Source: Glycine soja (taxonomy: Eukaryota; Streptophyta; Magnoliopsida; Fabales; Fabaceae). Taken from it: DNA of 64,000 bases. Below, piece by piece: positions 21,654 to 35,677 of this stretch. The stretch spans positions 40,741,167 through 40,805,166 of the forward strand of contig NC_041011.1 in NCBI RefSeq assembly GCF_004193775.1, written 5' to 3'. A model generated the notes under the pieces. It did no database searches. It was given only the letters and a program-made list of their open reading frames with translations, and was not told the DNA's origin. The position numbers were made by a program, and so were the translations under genes. How positions within the stretch are numbered: the stretch's first letter is position 1; the number at the start of each line of letters is the position of its first letter.

Positions 21654-24600
21654 ATGAAGAATCAGAGCAAGGACAACGGTTGCAGCAGCAAGAGCAGCAA
21701 TGGATTTGTTCCTTCTTCCTTCAAGTTCATATCGTCTTGCATTAAGACCGCCTCCTCCGGCGTCCTCTCCGCCGGAGCCTCCGTCGCCGCCTCCATCTCC
21801 GGCGACGGGAATGACCGCAAAGACCAGGTAGCATTTTGCGTCAGTGCTATTCTTCAGTTGTTGCCTTCTGAAATTGCGATTTGTGTGAATGCTGATAAAA
21901 AAATGACAAGTCAAACGTGCGTGAGTTTTGATCGTTGAGGAAAATTTAGTGCCGCAAAAACTTGCCAATGCTCGGTTGTCTTTATGTAAATAACTATTAT
22001 TGTTGCTGAGATACTGTCCCAAATCTCACGGAATGAACCGTTTATTGCGTTTTTTTGTGTTTTGCCTCTAACATTTTAATTGCATTTATTCTGGATTATT
22101 GAGTGAAGTTAAGAACTTAATCCACATGGCTATGTTTCAAATTTTTTTAGTACGCGATTCTAATGGTTTTGTATGGGCGAAGTAAAAGAGGCATGGAATG
22201 TTCTGACTAACAATAGCGATTTGTGTAACTCCAAAAAATTAAAGAGATATTGGTTTGTTTATTTTATTTTTCATGATTGCAGACCAGAATTAATTTGAGA
22301 CTGGTTTGTTTGATGATGTAGTTAAACAAATACTAATAGGCCTTGTAAGTGTGGATATGGTAGAACTGGAATATAGAAAAAGGCATTATATACGTGTTAG
22401 TTTTTAGAAGCATTCATTGTGGTCTGGTGCTACCAAATAATTTACGGATCCCAATTTGTAGCGATAGAATTGTATTTTGATCAACACTATGCTTTGGCAA
22501 ACTTCATAATTGCTTTTCAGCTGTAAACTTATCACTTATGAACAAAGGAGTCAGGGTTATTCACCTCTTTATTGTCAAGCAGGTGCTTTGGGCTTGTTTT
22601 GATCGGCTAGAACTCGGTCCATCTTCTTTCAAGAATGTCCTCTTACTCGGCTATTCCAATGGATTTCAAGTTCTTGATGTGGAAGATGCCTCTAATGTAA
22701 GGGAGCTTGTCTCAAAACGTGATGATCCAGTTTCATTTTTACAGATGCAGCCTGTCCCTGAAATATCAGAAGGCTGTGAAGGATTTAGAGCATCACATCC
22801 TTTACTCTTGGTTGTTGCATGTGATAAATCAAAGATCCCTGGTAAAATGCTAAATGTCAGAGATGGCCATAATGAAACTCAAGCGGAAAACATTGTCAGC
22901 TCAGCTACAGCAGTTCGGTTTTACTCACTAAGGTCCCATACTTATGTTCATGCTCTGAGATTTCGTTCAACTGTCTACATGGTTAGGTGCAGTCCTCGAA
23001 TAGTGGCTGTGGGTCTAGCTACTCAAGTAAGTTTTTGACTCGAGTAGTTTTCCAATTTTCTTTTAGACTTATATGTGAAAAATGTACTTTACTTTTTTGA
23101 GGAAGTTGAGTTTAGGATTGTTTTGGGTAGATCATGGGCAGGTCTTACCAATTTCCTTTGACATATTGCAAGGTTGAAACTTAGTTTTCTATTTCCATGG
23201 GTAAAATCTGTCTAATTTGTTTTCTTCATTTATATACTTTGCTTGCAGATATATTGTTTTGATGCTCTTACTCTTGAGAATAAGTTCAGTGTTCTCACTT
23301 ACCCTGTGCCTCAGTTGGGAGGACAAGGAATGATTGGGGTTAATATTGGCTATGGTCCAATGGCTGTAGGGCCCCGGTGGTTAGCTTATGCTTCAAACAG
23401 CTCATTGTTGTCAAACACAGGTCGCTTGAGTCCTCAGAGTCTTACTCCTCCTGCTGTCAGCCCATCAACATCACCCAGCAGTGGAAACCCGGTAGCCCGA
23501 TATGCCATGGAATCTAGCAAGAATTTGGCTGCAGGGCTGATCAATCTTAGTGATATGGGATACAAAACATTGTCTAAATACTATCAAGATCTAATACCTG
23601 ATGGATCCTGTTCTCCTGTATCTTCAAACTCAAGCTGGAAAGTTAGTCGATTTGCATCAAATTCTACAGAAACAGATCCAGCTGGGATGGTGAGTATTCT
23701 GGAAATAACTTGACATGTTATAATCTGATTTTATTTTGCAATGTGCTTGACCCTGACTAGATATTTTCTTTCTTAAAGTAATATTGGCATCTGTATTACA
23801 ATTTGAATGAGACCATCTATTGGTTCAGCTTAGCCATAGAAGAAGAATTTTCTAAGGTAGTTAATAGCACCGAGTATTTTGCTGTAGTCTCTTCTCTTTC
23901 CTCGCCCTTCTTTTAATCATTGTTTTATGTCAGTTGAAACAGGAAAGTAATCATTCTATATGCTTGTTGACTAGTACTACTCATTTATTGCAGGTTGTTG
24001 TCAAGGATTTTGTTTCTAGAGCTGTTGTAGCACAATTTAGGGCTCATACTAGTCCAATATCTGCATTATGTTTTGACCCAAGTGGGACACTCTTAGTTAC
24101 AGCCTCAATTCATGGCAACAATATTAATATATTTCGAATTATGCCATCCTGCTCAAGGAATGGATCGGGTTCACAAAGCAGTGATTGGAGCTATTCACAT
24201 GTGCACCTTTACAAGCTCCACCGTGGCATGACATCTGCTGTATGCTCCTGTTCTCAGTGTTTCTTTAATGCCTTTTATGTTTAGAACCCAGATTTGATTT
24301 TGATCAACTGTTAGTGTAAATCTTTTTGTAATACCATCTAATGATATGTTGACATCATTGAAAGAGTTAAACTTCCTAGGTTCAAAGTTCTTTACTGATT
24401 TGACAGTATATGCTTGGATGATAGTGTAAATAACAGGATATGAAAATTAAATACTTCTGTTTATATACTTGAGAAGGGTTTTACTTAATTGTGTATATTA
24501 TTATACAGGTAATACAAGATATTTGTTTTAGCCATTACAGTCAGTGGGTTGCCATCATTTCCTCTAAGGGAACTTGTCATATTTTTGTTCTTGCCCCATT

Positions 24601-27600
24601 TGGTGGTGAGACAGTTCTTAAGATGCACGATCAAGACACTGATGGGCCTGCTCTGTTGCCAATTTTTCCTCTGCCATGGTGGTTCACTCCACATTTCACA
24701 GTAAACCAGCAGCAGTATTGCCTGACACCCCCACCTCCTGTTGTTCTTTCTGTGGTTAGCCGAATAAAAAATAGTAATGCTGGATGGCTCAATACGGTTA
24801 GTAATGCTGCGTCTTCTGCGGCAGGGAAAGTCTCAATCCCATCTGGTGCTGTTTCTGCTGTCTTTCATAGTTCCATTCCTTATAATTCACACAATGCATA
24901 CTCAAAAATTCATGCCATGGAGCACTTATTAGTTTATACCCCTTCTGGTCATTTAATTCAATATAAACTACTGCCACCATTGGTGGCAGAGCCAAGTGAA
25001 ACTGCTTCAAGAACAGCCCCAGTTCCTTCAGCACAGATACAAGAAGAAGATTTGCGTGTGAAGGTTGAACCTGTTCAATGGTGGGATGTCTGTAGGAGAT
25101 ATGATTGGCCAGAAAAAGAAGTGGGCATATTGGGGAATACTGTTGTTAGACTGGAAGCTGTGGAAATGATCTTGGATAGTTCAGATTATGAAGATAATAA
25201 TAGTGTCGGGAACAATAATTCTATAAAACTTAATAATGAGCAATGCCACTTCTCAAATGTAGAGGTACATATAAGCTCTGGGCGGATACCAATTTGGCAG
25301 GAATCTGAGGTAATCATTTGATTTCTGTGCTGAACATTCTTCAACATTATTTTATTCTTTCAATCAAGATCAAACTATTTTTCGGTCAATTTCAGGTGTC
25401 TTTCTTTGTGATGAGTCATTCGGAAGCCGGAGAGCTGAATTTATGTGAACTTAATACAAGTGGAGAAATTGAAATAGAGAATATTCCCGTTAACGAGATT
25501 GAAATAAAACAGAAGGATCTGTTGCCCATCTTTGACCATTTCCATAGAATTCAATCTACTTGGGGTGACAGGTAATGATCACATTTATCTCCTTATTGTT
25601 GGTTCATTGGATGTCTTGTAGTAACTATCCATTAAAAAAATTTCCATTCTAGATACATTCAATTGGGATATCAGTCTCAGATTTTCTACACTGATGAATA
25701 TGTTTGAGTCTCCTCTTAGAGTTGTCAAAGATTAATTTTTAAGTTACAGTTAGTGCCTGATCTTGCTCTTTACTGCTCTGCGTTTCTTTTATCCTTGCAA
25801 TTTCTTGCTGAGATGCTACTCTCCTGTTTCCACTTCCTTTCTTTTGTTGCAATGGTAGGGTGTTCACCAGCTATTTCCTCTCGTCTCCAGCCTTTTTTTC
25901 TTTCTCCAATTCTTCTTTTGTTGTTTTTCTTGATTCTTTTTTTGGTCCATCCAGCAATTTTGATTTTTCTCTGCTACCATGGTTCTTTTCTTGCCTATTG
26001 ATCCCAAGAACTTCATCCCCACTTCTGTTTTCTTCCTCCTCTAAATCTTGAAGACAAGCCCAAAGATATGATTCCACTTGAGCACAACCTTCTCGAAGGT
26101 CAACCTGGTAACCTTCTAGTTGCTCTTTTCCAAGAACACACCTCCATTGCAGAGCTTATCCTCTCAATGCAAATTCAGCAACGCACAATATTTTCTCCTC
26201 CTCACATACTCCAATGGTTCCAAACTACTGTCTAATTTGAGCAGCCCTCATTAAGCTTCTTTCCCATCAAATCTTGGCATCATTTTACGAACAATTTGCA
26301 CGCAGCTCCAAGATCAGAGCTCTGATACTAGTTGATAGAAACTTGATCAGAATTACATAAAGAAAATTACCTGACTTGTGGAACTTCGAGGGTCTGCACC
26401 TCCCAATGCCCAAAACAAATGACAAGATGATCTCTCTTCCCTCCCCTCTTATTTTTTTGGGCAACATGCCTTATTTCTGTAACCAATTTTCCTAACTAAT
26501 GAACAAACTAATGGATATCTATCACTTTGTTTATTTTTATCTATCATTAGCGATGCAGCTATAATCTTATGTGCTATCTGGAAATGCTTTATTTAAGTTT
26601 GAAAAATATAATATAACTAGGAAGTCATGACTCATGAGTTTGAAACATCCTGTTTGTGTCAAGCTTCTATTATCCTATCCTTTCCCTCTTGCTTTTACAT
26701 GGTTTATATATGGAGTCTAGCTATGGATAGTTTTATAGTGAGACTTTAAACTTTAACTTGATTCTGTGTTTACTGACCAAAGATATTGAGTGTTTAGGGG
26801 AGCATTGTTTAATTTGTCATTCGTTTGAATTTATGTTTGGACAGTTGCTTCATCTTTGTACTAACTTGTGACTGAAATTTGAAAACATCTGTATAACTGT
26901 CCATGCACACGCTAACAAATTCTACAACTTTTGTCAGAGGTATTGTTATGGGAAGATGCTCTAGCTCTTCATCTGATTCACATGGAACTGAAGAGAAGTT
27001 GTCAGAAGATGCTGCAATTTTCCATTCAAAGTTGATGGTACCTGGCTTAGCTGAAAAGACATTTGTTGGTAAGATAAGCAATTCAATCTGAAATCTTCTG
27101 TTATATTTTTTAGTGAACTATGCAGCTCACTTGTTCTTGACTACTATTATCTTAGACTTGTTTGCAATTTTTTCTTCAATTAACTTGCCTAATAATGAGA
27201 TTAATTGCAAGAACAGAGAGGTAGTTGTATTGGTATCACCTCTTTTAAGCCTCAAAAGTCAAAACTGTTGACAAAAATGATGTTTCCGCAGGTGCCTCAA
27301 ATTTTGCAGATGGTGCAAGTGCAAAGTTAAAATCATCAAAACATGAAAAAGCCGGTGACAGTTTCAATTCAAGCTTAAGTGGCTGTGATTTGAATATGAA
27401 TGTCACTCGCGAGGAGTCAATAAGTGACTCACCAGACTTTGAGCAATGTTTTCAAGAAGGTTATTGTAAAGCATCAGTTGACTGTCGTGAATCAACAGAA
27501 GTTATTACTGATGTGGATTGTAGCAGTCCCTGTGGCAGGGAGAAATCTGATGAAGATGGTGATAATGATGACATGCTCGGTGATGTATTTGACTTCTCTG

Positions 27601-27935
27601 AAGAAGGTATGAATCTGAATCAGTTACCTTTTGATTTCAATGATATTCAGTTTAGCTATAGTTGCTTTGTGTGTGACATACGAAGATGTGTGTGTGTGTG
27701 TGTATAGAGAGAGAAAATTCTCACCATTCATTTTCTTAAAATCTGATAGTGGTAACGAGTTGCTAATTTAATCATTAGATTTCAAGAAAATCAATGATTA
27801 GGATGAAGAGTAACTCTTTTAAAGTTATTCTTGAAGTAAATTGATATCTCCTCATATATATATAATGATTGTCATATCTTGTCTGTTTGGTTCCTATTTT
27901 TCTTAAAACTACAAAATGCTTGTGATGCAGGTTGA
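21654..27935 (+). CDS. ATG18F: Autophagy-related ATG18f-like protein (WD40 + BCAS3)
   Basis: Nine exons give 910 codons: 21654-21827, 22583-23026, 23249-23689, 23994-24239, 24509-25309, 25396-25571, 26938-27068, 27292-27606 and 27931-27935. The last exon supplies only the final Gly and TGA. The product is a PROPPIN-type beta-propeller followed by a BCAS3 domain, the plant ATG18f/g/h branch that binds phosphoinositides on forming autophagosomes. Signature stretches include LLLGYSNGFQVLDVEDASN, FDALTLENKFSVLTYPVPQL and FRAHTSPISALCFDPSGTL (WD repeat). The BCAS3 part holds GWLNTVSNAASSAAGK and VEPVQWWDVCRR. Where short ATG18 proteins carry the lipid-binding FRRG motif this has LHRG (near 428-431). 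The tail is acidic and Ser-rich. Intron 6 (1.37 kb) contains a retroelement remnant. The f-type label rests on recalled resemblance and could be g or h. Confidence 0.9.
25755..26500 (-). mobile_element. LTR-retrotransposon fragment in ATG18 intron 6
   Basis: Read on the minus strand, this has an LTR-like end, then AGTATCAGAGC at about 26313-26323. That matches the initiator-Met tRNA primer site (TGGTATCAGAGC) except near its start. A gag-like region follows: PRFDGKEA, then EEEKILCVAEFALRG, then a Lys/Glu-rich segment. The order PRFDG...EEEKI...FAL...ALQW resembles plant gypsy-type gag. It is broken by stops, and the pol region is absent. It enlarges the intron without touching splice sites. 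Confidence 0.65.
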
Positions 27936-29092
27936 AGACTACTATTTTATTTTATGCTTGTCTCCCTCTTGGAATTGCTGTAAATTTGGTGATGTAAAGG
28001 AAATTAATTTGACAAATGCAGGTGATTTCCTTGCAACAAGCTAAATGCTACTAACCATTGATTCAAGGAATTTAATGTTCTTTGCTCTCAAGATTCCTTC
28101 CCAGTTCAATGATTCTTCTGACCTTCTAATTTTCATGTAAATGATGTATATTGAAATTCATAACTACAAATTATTTGTGTGGGTTCTGGGTGGGTTCTTT
28201 AAATGTGTGTATTATATTTTTTTTCTTCATAGTTCATTGCTTTGGAGGCTAAGGGAACAGGCGAAAGAGAAAAGGGGGAGGGGGCAGATAGCTTGTTTGT
28301 TTTACTCTGCTCTCTTTTGTTCTCATTCATGCAGGGATTATTTATATTTCTCGTGACACTCTTGCTGAATTCAAGAGATTCATTTGTCCATTGGAAAATA
28401 GTATCTTGTTCTTGAAAGGTATGTACATAAAAATAACGCTATTTGCTGTTACATTCTTGTCTCCTTAATGGCTTGAGAGCAGAATACGTATATCTAGCAT
28501 ATTATCATCCAATAAAATAGAAGAATTTTGAATTAAATTAACTTTCCGAAAAACAAAAGCAAGGTGTTATACACTTGTCAAAAAAAATTATAAGGATTAA
28601 AAATAATAAAAAAAGGAAAATTTAAAATAAAATTTTATTATATCTATAGAGATTAAAAATATGACCTCATTTTCCTACTTATAGCTTGTTATTTATAAGG
28701 TTAAAAAAAAAAAGCAAATATGAACTAATTTCAAGCAAGGATGATTCTTTAGAGCCAAGAATAACTAAGAGGATTAAATTTTAATTTAACAAGCGTAAAG
28801 TTTAAACTAATGAATTGTTCTATAGTTTAATTTTTTTAAGTGGTGCATATGAATTTTTTTTAATTAGATATGATGTGTCATTTACGTATTTAGTGAAAGT
28901 GCAACACTTCAACAATGTTTTTTTTTTATATCCAAACAAAGATGTAATTCTAATTAAACTCAATAAAAGTCCTGCAAGCTGCTATTATTTTCAGAAATGT
29001 TCGTTAATCGTTTGATTTTTTTTCTTACATGAGCTGATGATGATCCTTTATATTTTTGTTAAGTTTTCTAGTAAAAATAAATAAATAAGAAA

Positions 29093-29245
29093 AATATTAT
29101 ACACTAATAATATAAAAGATTTTAAATAGTTATTTAATTATAATTTATTATATATAATAAGTTTATTGATTTTTAAAATAATTTAAGATTTGTGATTGAA
29201 TAATAATATAAAATTATTTTATATATTATCAGTGTATAAATATTA
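29093..29245. mobile_element. MITE-like inverted-repeat element
   Basis: The left end AATATTATACACTAATAATA and the right end, in reverse complement AATATTTATACACTGATAAT, are imperfect inverted repeats around a 100-bp AT-rich middle with no coding capacity. Length about 153 bp. A related diverged stretch appears to lie at 52.23-52.39 kb. Confidence 0.6.
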
Positions 29246-32200
29246 CACTCAATAAATAAAACGGAAAATATATTAAAGCAAACTAGGCACACACACCCAA
29301 AAAACTGCACTGGGATCCTCTCCAGCAGTTATTTCTCTGCTACATAAATCTGGATCATAGAGTACATAATATTTCTCTCCTCTTTGATTTATGATGTATA
29401 ATTATTAAGTATATATTTGGGAATCTGTTGCAAATAGATATTGATGGTAAAAGGAAATTTGTAAAAGGATTTTCATTCTTCCCTTTTCATTTAGTTTGTA
29501 GTGAATTCAATTTGATGTTGGAATTCGTGTATAAGTTGGATTGGAAATCAAACATGTTCTAAGTGTGTGTTTAAATAACTGAATGGAATTAATTTTGTAA
29601 TATTGATTTTAGTTAAAATTGACTTTTTTTTCAAGAGTTAGTTAAAATTGATGTTAAAGTAACGTGATTTATGTTTAAATATTTTTATTAGGAAATTAAA
29701 CTAGGAGTAAAATTAGTATATTTTTTTTTATTCAACGTAAAAAGTTATTTATTATTATTTTAATTTAGAATTAATTTTAAATCCATAATCAATTTTAAAA
29801 TTTTCTTTAACGTGAAACTAAATATATAAAATTTATTTGTAAACTTAAAATCAATTCTGCATGATAAAACTAAACACGAAATAAATGTTGAGATTTTGCT
29901 AGATGTTTGCTGCAGGCACAATAAGTTAGCTAGAGAGGATCCCAATAACAACTTAGGAGGCAACTCCAGCCAGGGAAGCAATGCAATCCAAGGATTGTAA
30001 TTAAAGGTAAAAGCAGACCACGTCAAACTTTGACGGGCATGAGTCTCACTTACATCATAATATACAATATTAATAATAATTACATTTTTTAATTGTGTAT
30101 ATTATGTTCTAGAAATGGACTAGTAAAAATGAGTGAAAGTAATGATGGAGTAATTTAAAGTAATTTTAATGAGCACGCCGCATACAGTGGATAGCATCAA
30201 AGGTTTTTTTTTTTTTGAAAGAAATAAGATCAAAGGTTAAGGATAAATAGAAAATTTATCTAAATAAAAAAAATGTTAAAATATATTGGTAACAGTTCTG
30301 TATATTGTCAACAATTGATAAGTTTCTGTTTTCTCCAAATGACTTATACAAAAATGCTACTTTTTGTTTGTTAATTATGATTTCATTTTTTCTACAATTA
30401 TTTGCTATAAATGTTGGCAATAATTTTGATATAAAGCATGGTGGGTGGGTGGGTGTAAAGGAATGTGTGAGGTGTTTGTTCATACTCGGCATGGTTGGGT
30501 GAGAACAAAACGGGGATGGTGTGGCGTAGTTTGAGGATTGAGCCTATGAGGGACCGAAGAAGCCAAGGTTTGTGATCCCAGCCACACATAATTGTGCTGT
30601 GTATCAAATGGTTTGTCAGATATGGTGCTGAGAAAATTATTCAACCTGGATTGAAAGAAAAACGAATAACATTTGGAGGCAGCTGCCTGCTCAATAATTG
30701 GTTCAAGACCAAAAATTAAAAGTAAAAAGGTAGTAAAACAGTATAGCAATAATAACTCGGTATTGTACACTGATATGCTCTCAGATAAGATAGTTGCCAC
30801 CATGCATGCATCTAGGTATATACGAATAGGAAAATAATTGTTGGAAACCTTGAGTTAGATAGGAAGAAAAGAGAGATAAGATTCATTTAATTAATGATAT
30901 AGTGTGATAAAAAGAGATATCAAGAAAGATTGAGAGAAATAAAAGGTACTAATGGGATGTTTGAAATTTTGTGAATGTCCAAATACAATCACTCATATGA
31001 ATAATCTTCTATTTTGGTTTTGGGAGAAACAGGCAAAAGATAACACATGAATGCAAAATTGCCATTGCGAAATTGAGCAATAATGTTATTTTCTCATAAA
31101 ATTTATGAATATCTTTGTAGTAACTTTAAACAGAAGACGTTCAACAAAAGAATATCTATTACTTTTAAGAATTTAACATTTTTGAAACAATTAAGAAATT
31201 TGGTGATCAAGTAAATATAATAAACAGTGAAGCAAGTACACTTTTACTTTGTGGGGGCACCTATAATATATAAGGAACGTTGGGGGGGAAAAGTTGTTGT
31301 TATTTAAGTATAATATTTATTGATGGATGGGTGGGCTTTGGATACCCGGACATCCTACACCTTTGTACTCTTTCAACCTTGCAGTGGTGGGAAGGGTGCA
31401 TTAAGTGCATGAAATCTACCAAATACTAATAGGCTTGGATATGGAAAAGCTCCAAGACAAATGAGGGTGGTCCCTTCTTCCCAGTTTTTGTACCTCCAAT
31501 TATTCACCAGCATATGCAGTTTGTGATGTGCCACCAAACCCACTTTCGGCTTGTTGATTGTGGAAGAAAATGGGCAAGCTAAGCTTCTGCTTCAGCTTCT
31601 GGTGCCTTGTGTAATTGTAATTGTTTTGTGCCCCTCAGCATCAGCTGAACAAGGGACCCAACTTTGCTCCACTGCCTCTGCTTGCTAGTCACTACACACT
31701 GACCACTGCAGAGATTTGTGTTCTAGGTATACTGTTAAATGGGTCACACAGGACTCGTGGGCTCTTCTTAATGACCACGCAGGACATTGATACTGACGTC
31801 TAATTTATAATCAAATTTAGGTGTGGTTCTTAATTGAATTTGATACTTTTTTTATGAAAGAAATTTTAGATGCATTGAATCCTCTGAACTCATTACTCAT
31901 TAGAGTTAAGATAAAAGCTTGTTTAAAGACATACTATCAAATTACTCACCAACAAAATTATTAAATCAACAACGAAAATTATCAAACCAACATGCTTATA
32001 GGATGTGAATTCGTTTCATTTTTTATCAACTAAATCAACTCAATCAAATATAATTTTTTTATTTTTAATATTGATGTAGATCTTAAATATCATTTTTTAT
32101 TGTATTAGTTTATTCACTTTATTGAATCAGAAGTTTAATGTTTTATAGTGGATTGAAACTTGATACAATCAGTAAGTAATGGAAATGGAGTTTGTTCTAA

Positions 32201-34000
32201 ACCATTAATTAAATAAAAATGAAGTGGAACTATTCAATAATATGTATAAACTGAAACTGACAAGAATTCCGAATTATGGATTATGCTTACTGCCTATAAT
32301 TGGTGATTTTTTCATCCAGCACCGTCAGCCGACATCTCCTTCCGTTCAGAATAAAAATACATTTATTTGGTTTTTTATTACAAGGTTTACATTATCGTTG
32401 TTATTTTTCGGGAACAAACGCGTGGCTGATTTTCTCTGGTACCTATAATAATCATAAGCATGGTAATTGTTGTGATGGTAAAATAATTTAGCATTTGAAA
32501 TTCAAATGAAAAGCACTGTATTTCTCATATTTACCGACAAAGGTAGAATCACAGGGTAAAGATGAAGTTCATGTCTAACGTGGGCTCAACAGAAAGTAAA
32601 ATCTAAAATAAAAATTGAGATTTTTTATTTTATTTTAAATAATAAGATGATATGTGAAATCTAAAATTAATCACAAATGTTAAAAAATCTAAAATTCAAA
32701 TTTTTGTTACTCTATTCTTAGCTAACGATGTTCACATAAATATAAATAAGTATATAATTGTCAATGTGAGCATTTGGTTGGAGGCTAATATATATAAGTA
32801 GCCTTGGTCAGAGGTTCTATTCATTGTTTAAATAAAATGTGTAACTGATTTTAAATCTTGATATTTATGTTTGATTTTTACTTGCAAAAGAAATTAGAAT
32901 ACTCTGACATAAAAAATAAATAAAATGAGGAAGCACCCCCACTCATTGGGTGTGCTTAATCAGACAACTCGTGCATACCTGACGCACAACTTAAAGGATA
33001 CTTACTGTTCAAAGATTGCCCCCTACAATTCAGCTTAGCTTCAGACGCGTATACTAATTCCACTTCACTTCAGGTCCCCCCCCCCTCAAAAATCTCTCTG
33101 GCCATCTTCAGCTTCCAACTTTTTTCATACTTTCAAAAAAATAGGTTTAATCATCTATTTAATTCATATAGTTTTTAAACTTATCTCTTTTATCCTTATA
33201 ATTAATAAACAAATATTTTAGTCTCTAAAGTTAATAAATAAATTTTTTAATTTCTAAAGTTTAAATCTTAATTTTTAAAAAATTTCTGGTGTTAAAATTT
33301 TATAAATCCGTTAATTAAAGAATCTTAATGACAATTAAAAATTAAAATATAAATTTTAAAAACTAAAAAATCTACTTATTAACGAATTAAAATAGATAAA
33401 TTTAAAAATTATAAAAATTAAATGAGTAATTAAACTTAAAAAAATACATGTCAACTTAATATGTCAGATTTCTTTTTCATAGAATCATTAACTTATTGAT
33501 TGATATATATTTTTAAAAATTTAATGATTATTTTATACATAATTAAACTTTCAGAAACCAAAATACACAAGATAAACTTTTAGAAAACAAAATTATACAT
33601 TTACTCCCCTTTCTATTTTGCCGCTTGTGAAAAAAACCATTGAAATTTGGACTTTCAGATACGGAAAGGTTAGAACATACCGCGGACACTTATGGTAAGA
33701 AAGATGGCTCCCTTAAGGAATGAAGTAAAAATAATCCATGTTAAAATAGATATTTTATATATCCAAACTGTTATCACTCAAATTAATTAAAAACATTATG
33801 TCCAAATCTTAAACCTCTTTCATAAAAATAAAAGATACTATGTATGTGTGTCTTTTATGCAATTATAAGTAGGTAATTTTTCTTTAAAGTGGTGTATCTC
33901 AATTGAAAGTTAAAGATTAATTATTCAAGACACTAAAATTTATCTAAAAGATTGATTTCTCACAAAATATGACTTTTTATATTTAGCACCTAGTATTGAC

Positions 34001-34004
<4 letters not shown>

Positions 34005-34045
<41 letters not shown>
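34005..34045. repeat. (AT)n microsatellite
   Basis: About 20 TA units without interruption. Confidence 0.95.
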
Positions 34046-34049
<4 letters not shown>

Positions 34050-35608
34050 CATTAAATTTATTTATATAAACTAATACGTAGTATTACTTTTGTTAGATAA
34101 AAATAATCTGACAGTAAAAATAAATATAAGAATATTTTATAAACTGTAATTGTATTAGTAATCATGAGTGATGACTATAAAATTAAACAGAGCAGCATTT
34201 TCCTACCTCATCATCAAAGAGAAAAATGAAAAGTGTGGGGGCATAGGTGCCATATTCTATGGTAAATTGTTGCTTTTCGATTTTTTTTTTCTGAGATTTT
34301 CGAATTAATTAATAACAGTTGTTCATGGGAAGCATCACCCAATCAAACATCGACAGCAACGGCAAGTACAACAAATGCGAGAGCAGCAACTCAGAGATAT
34401 AATTAGTCTCTAGTATTACAAATAGCACACTTCAGAATTTCTCAAGGGAAAGCGATAGAGTAGAAAGATTACACCAGATATATATTCTATACAATAACTA
34501 CAAGTCTAAATCCTATCCTATATCATACTAAATTAGCGTAAAATTGATAGATAAGTTAAATTTTAATTATCTGTTACTTAGAACATTTCATTTGTCGTTT
34601 GGAAAAGACAAAATCATTAAAAAATATCTTAAGATGCCCTCTAGAAAGTTTATCTTTCCCTCTCTTCATGACAGCGAGCTGTGAAGCAAGTGAATTGTGT
34701 TGCCAAGAAAAAATAATATTGCCCCATACTTGACCTACTCTTCATTCGATTCTTTGTTTGAGTTTTTTTTAAAAAAAGAATTTAAAAACTAAATATGTTT
34801 AAAAACATGTAATGATTATATAATTTTAAAAAATCATTATAACTTTTTAATTAGCAATTTCTTGGAAAAATCATATCAAAGAACTACTTTTTTTTAACTC
34901 AATCGAATATTTTTATAAAAACTTGGTATGTGAGCGGAATAGAGTAAAAAATGTTGTTCTGTTCTTTTGGTATCATCCTTCTAGTAAAATTAAACTCTAC
35001 TACCTTATGGTTTTTATATCATGTTATTTTTCTTTTTCAAATATACCAAACATAAAATAAATTAAAATGTTGTGTTCGTTCCGTTTTAACAAGTTTATTA
35101 AACTTTACCTCTTTGGATATAATGATCAGGAAGTTGGTGAGGTTCACTTTATTGCTTCTGCAGTTCAAAAAATAGCAAGTTAAGCTTAGTTTTAGCAAGA
35201 ATTTTACAGGGAAGTGTGAAGTGAGGGGCTTAGGATCTTGACTTTGAAAAGAAAAAATAATACCTTTACCCCATATAGGCAAGTCACCACCTAGGGTTGA
35301 GGGGTGGAATTTAAAATGATAAGCAAGGTTTTTAAGAAAATAATGCAAAGCAAGAAGAGATAAAGATGGAGGTAATATCTACTAATCTACTAAGAAAAAA
35401 GGGAGGCAATAATTACCAAATGAAAAAGATGGAAACATGAATGGTACGTGGCGTGAGTTTTAGATTAGATCTATTGGTCCTATTAGTTTAAACTATTAGA
35501 GGTAAAGGTGGCCAGAAATGATAGGTTGATGGGGAAGCAATGAACAGAAACACAATAAGTGACTGACTTTGAAAACTGTTTTCATATGATTAAAGAAATA
35601 TATGTATG

Positions 35609-35629
35609 TATATATATATATATATATAT
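35609..35629. repeat. (AT)n microsatellite upstream of the HPt gene
   Basis: About ten TA units some 120 bases upstream of the start codon and 50 bases before the TATA box. Confidence 0.85.
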
Positions 35630-35677
35630 TATAAAACATAAATGATAGTTGTCTCAAGTATAAAATAAAAACCACAC

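Larger units (their letters stand above)
27936..35677. other. Gene-poor region of 7.7 kb
   Basis: No ORF here resembles a known protein. The first 400 bases are presumed ATG18 3'UTR. The stretch contains a MITE at 29.1 kb, (AT)n at 34.0 kb and long A/T runs. Two GC-richer islands at 30.4-30.7 and 31.3-31.8 kb have no convincing frame or hairpin that I could establish. Region 32.9-33.1 kb is also C-rich. Possibly decayed genes or regulatory DNA; nothing firmer can be said. Confidence 0.5.

Noticed and set aside
27607..27707. Read-through of the last long ATG18 exon
   Set aside because: Splicing at 27606 to 27931 gives the expected Glu-Gly end; the extension runs into a (GT)n repeat.
30500..30600. 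Possible microRNA resembling miR171 (GATTGAGCC)
   Set aside because: Only nine bases match, the rest of the miRNA is wrong, and I found no opposite arm forming a stem.
31621..31803. ORF in the GC-richer island
   Set aside because: Short, no family resemblance, no splice context; kept only as an unexplained island.
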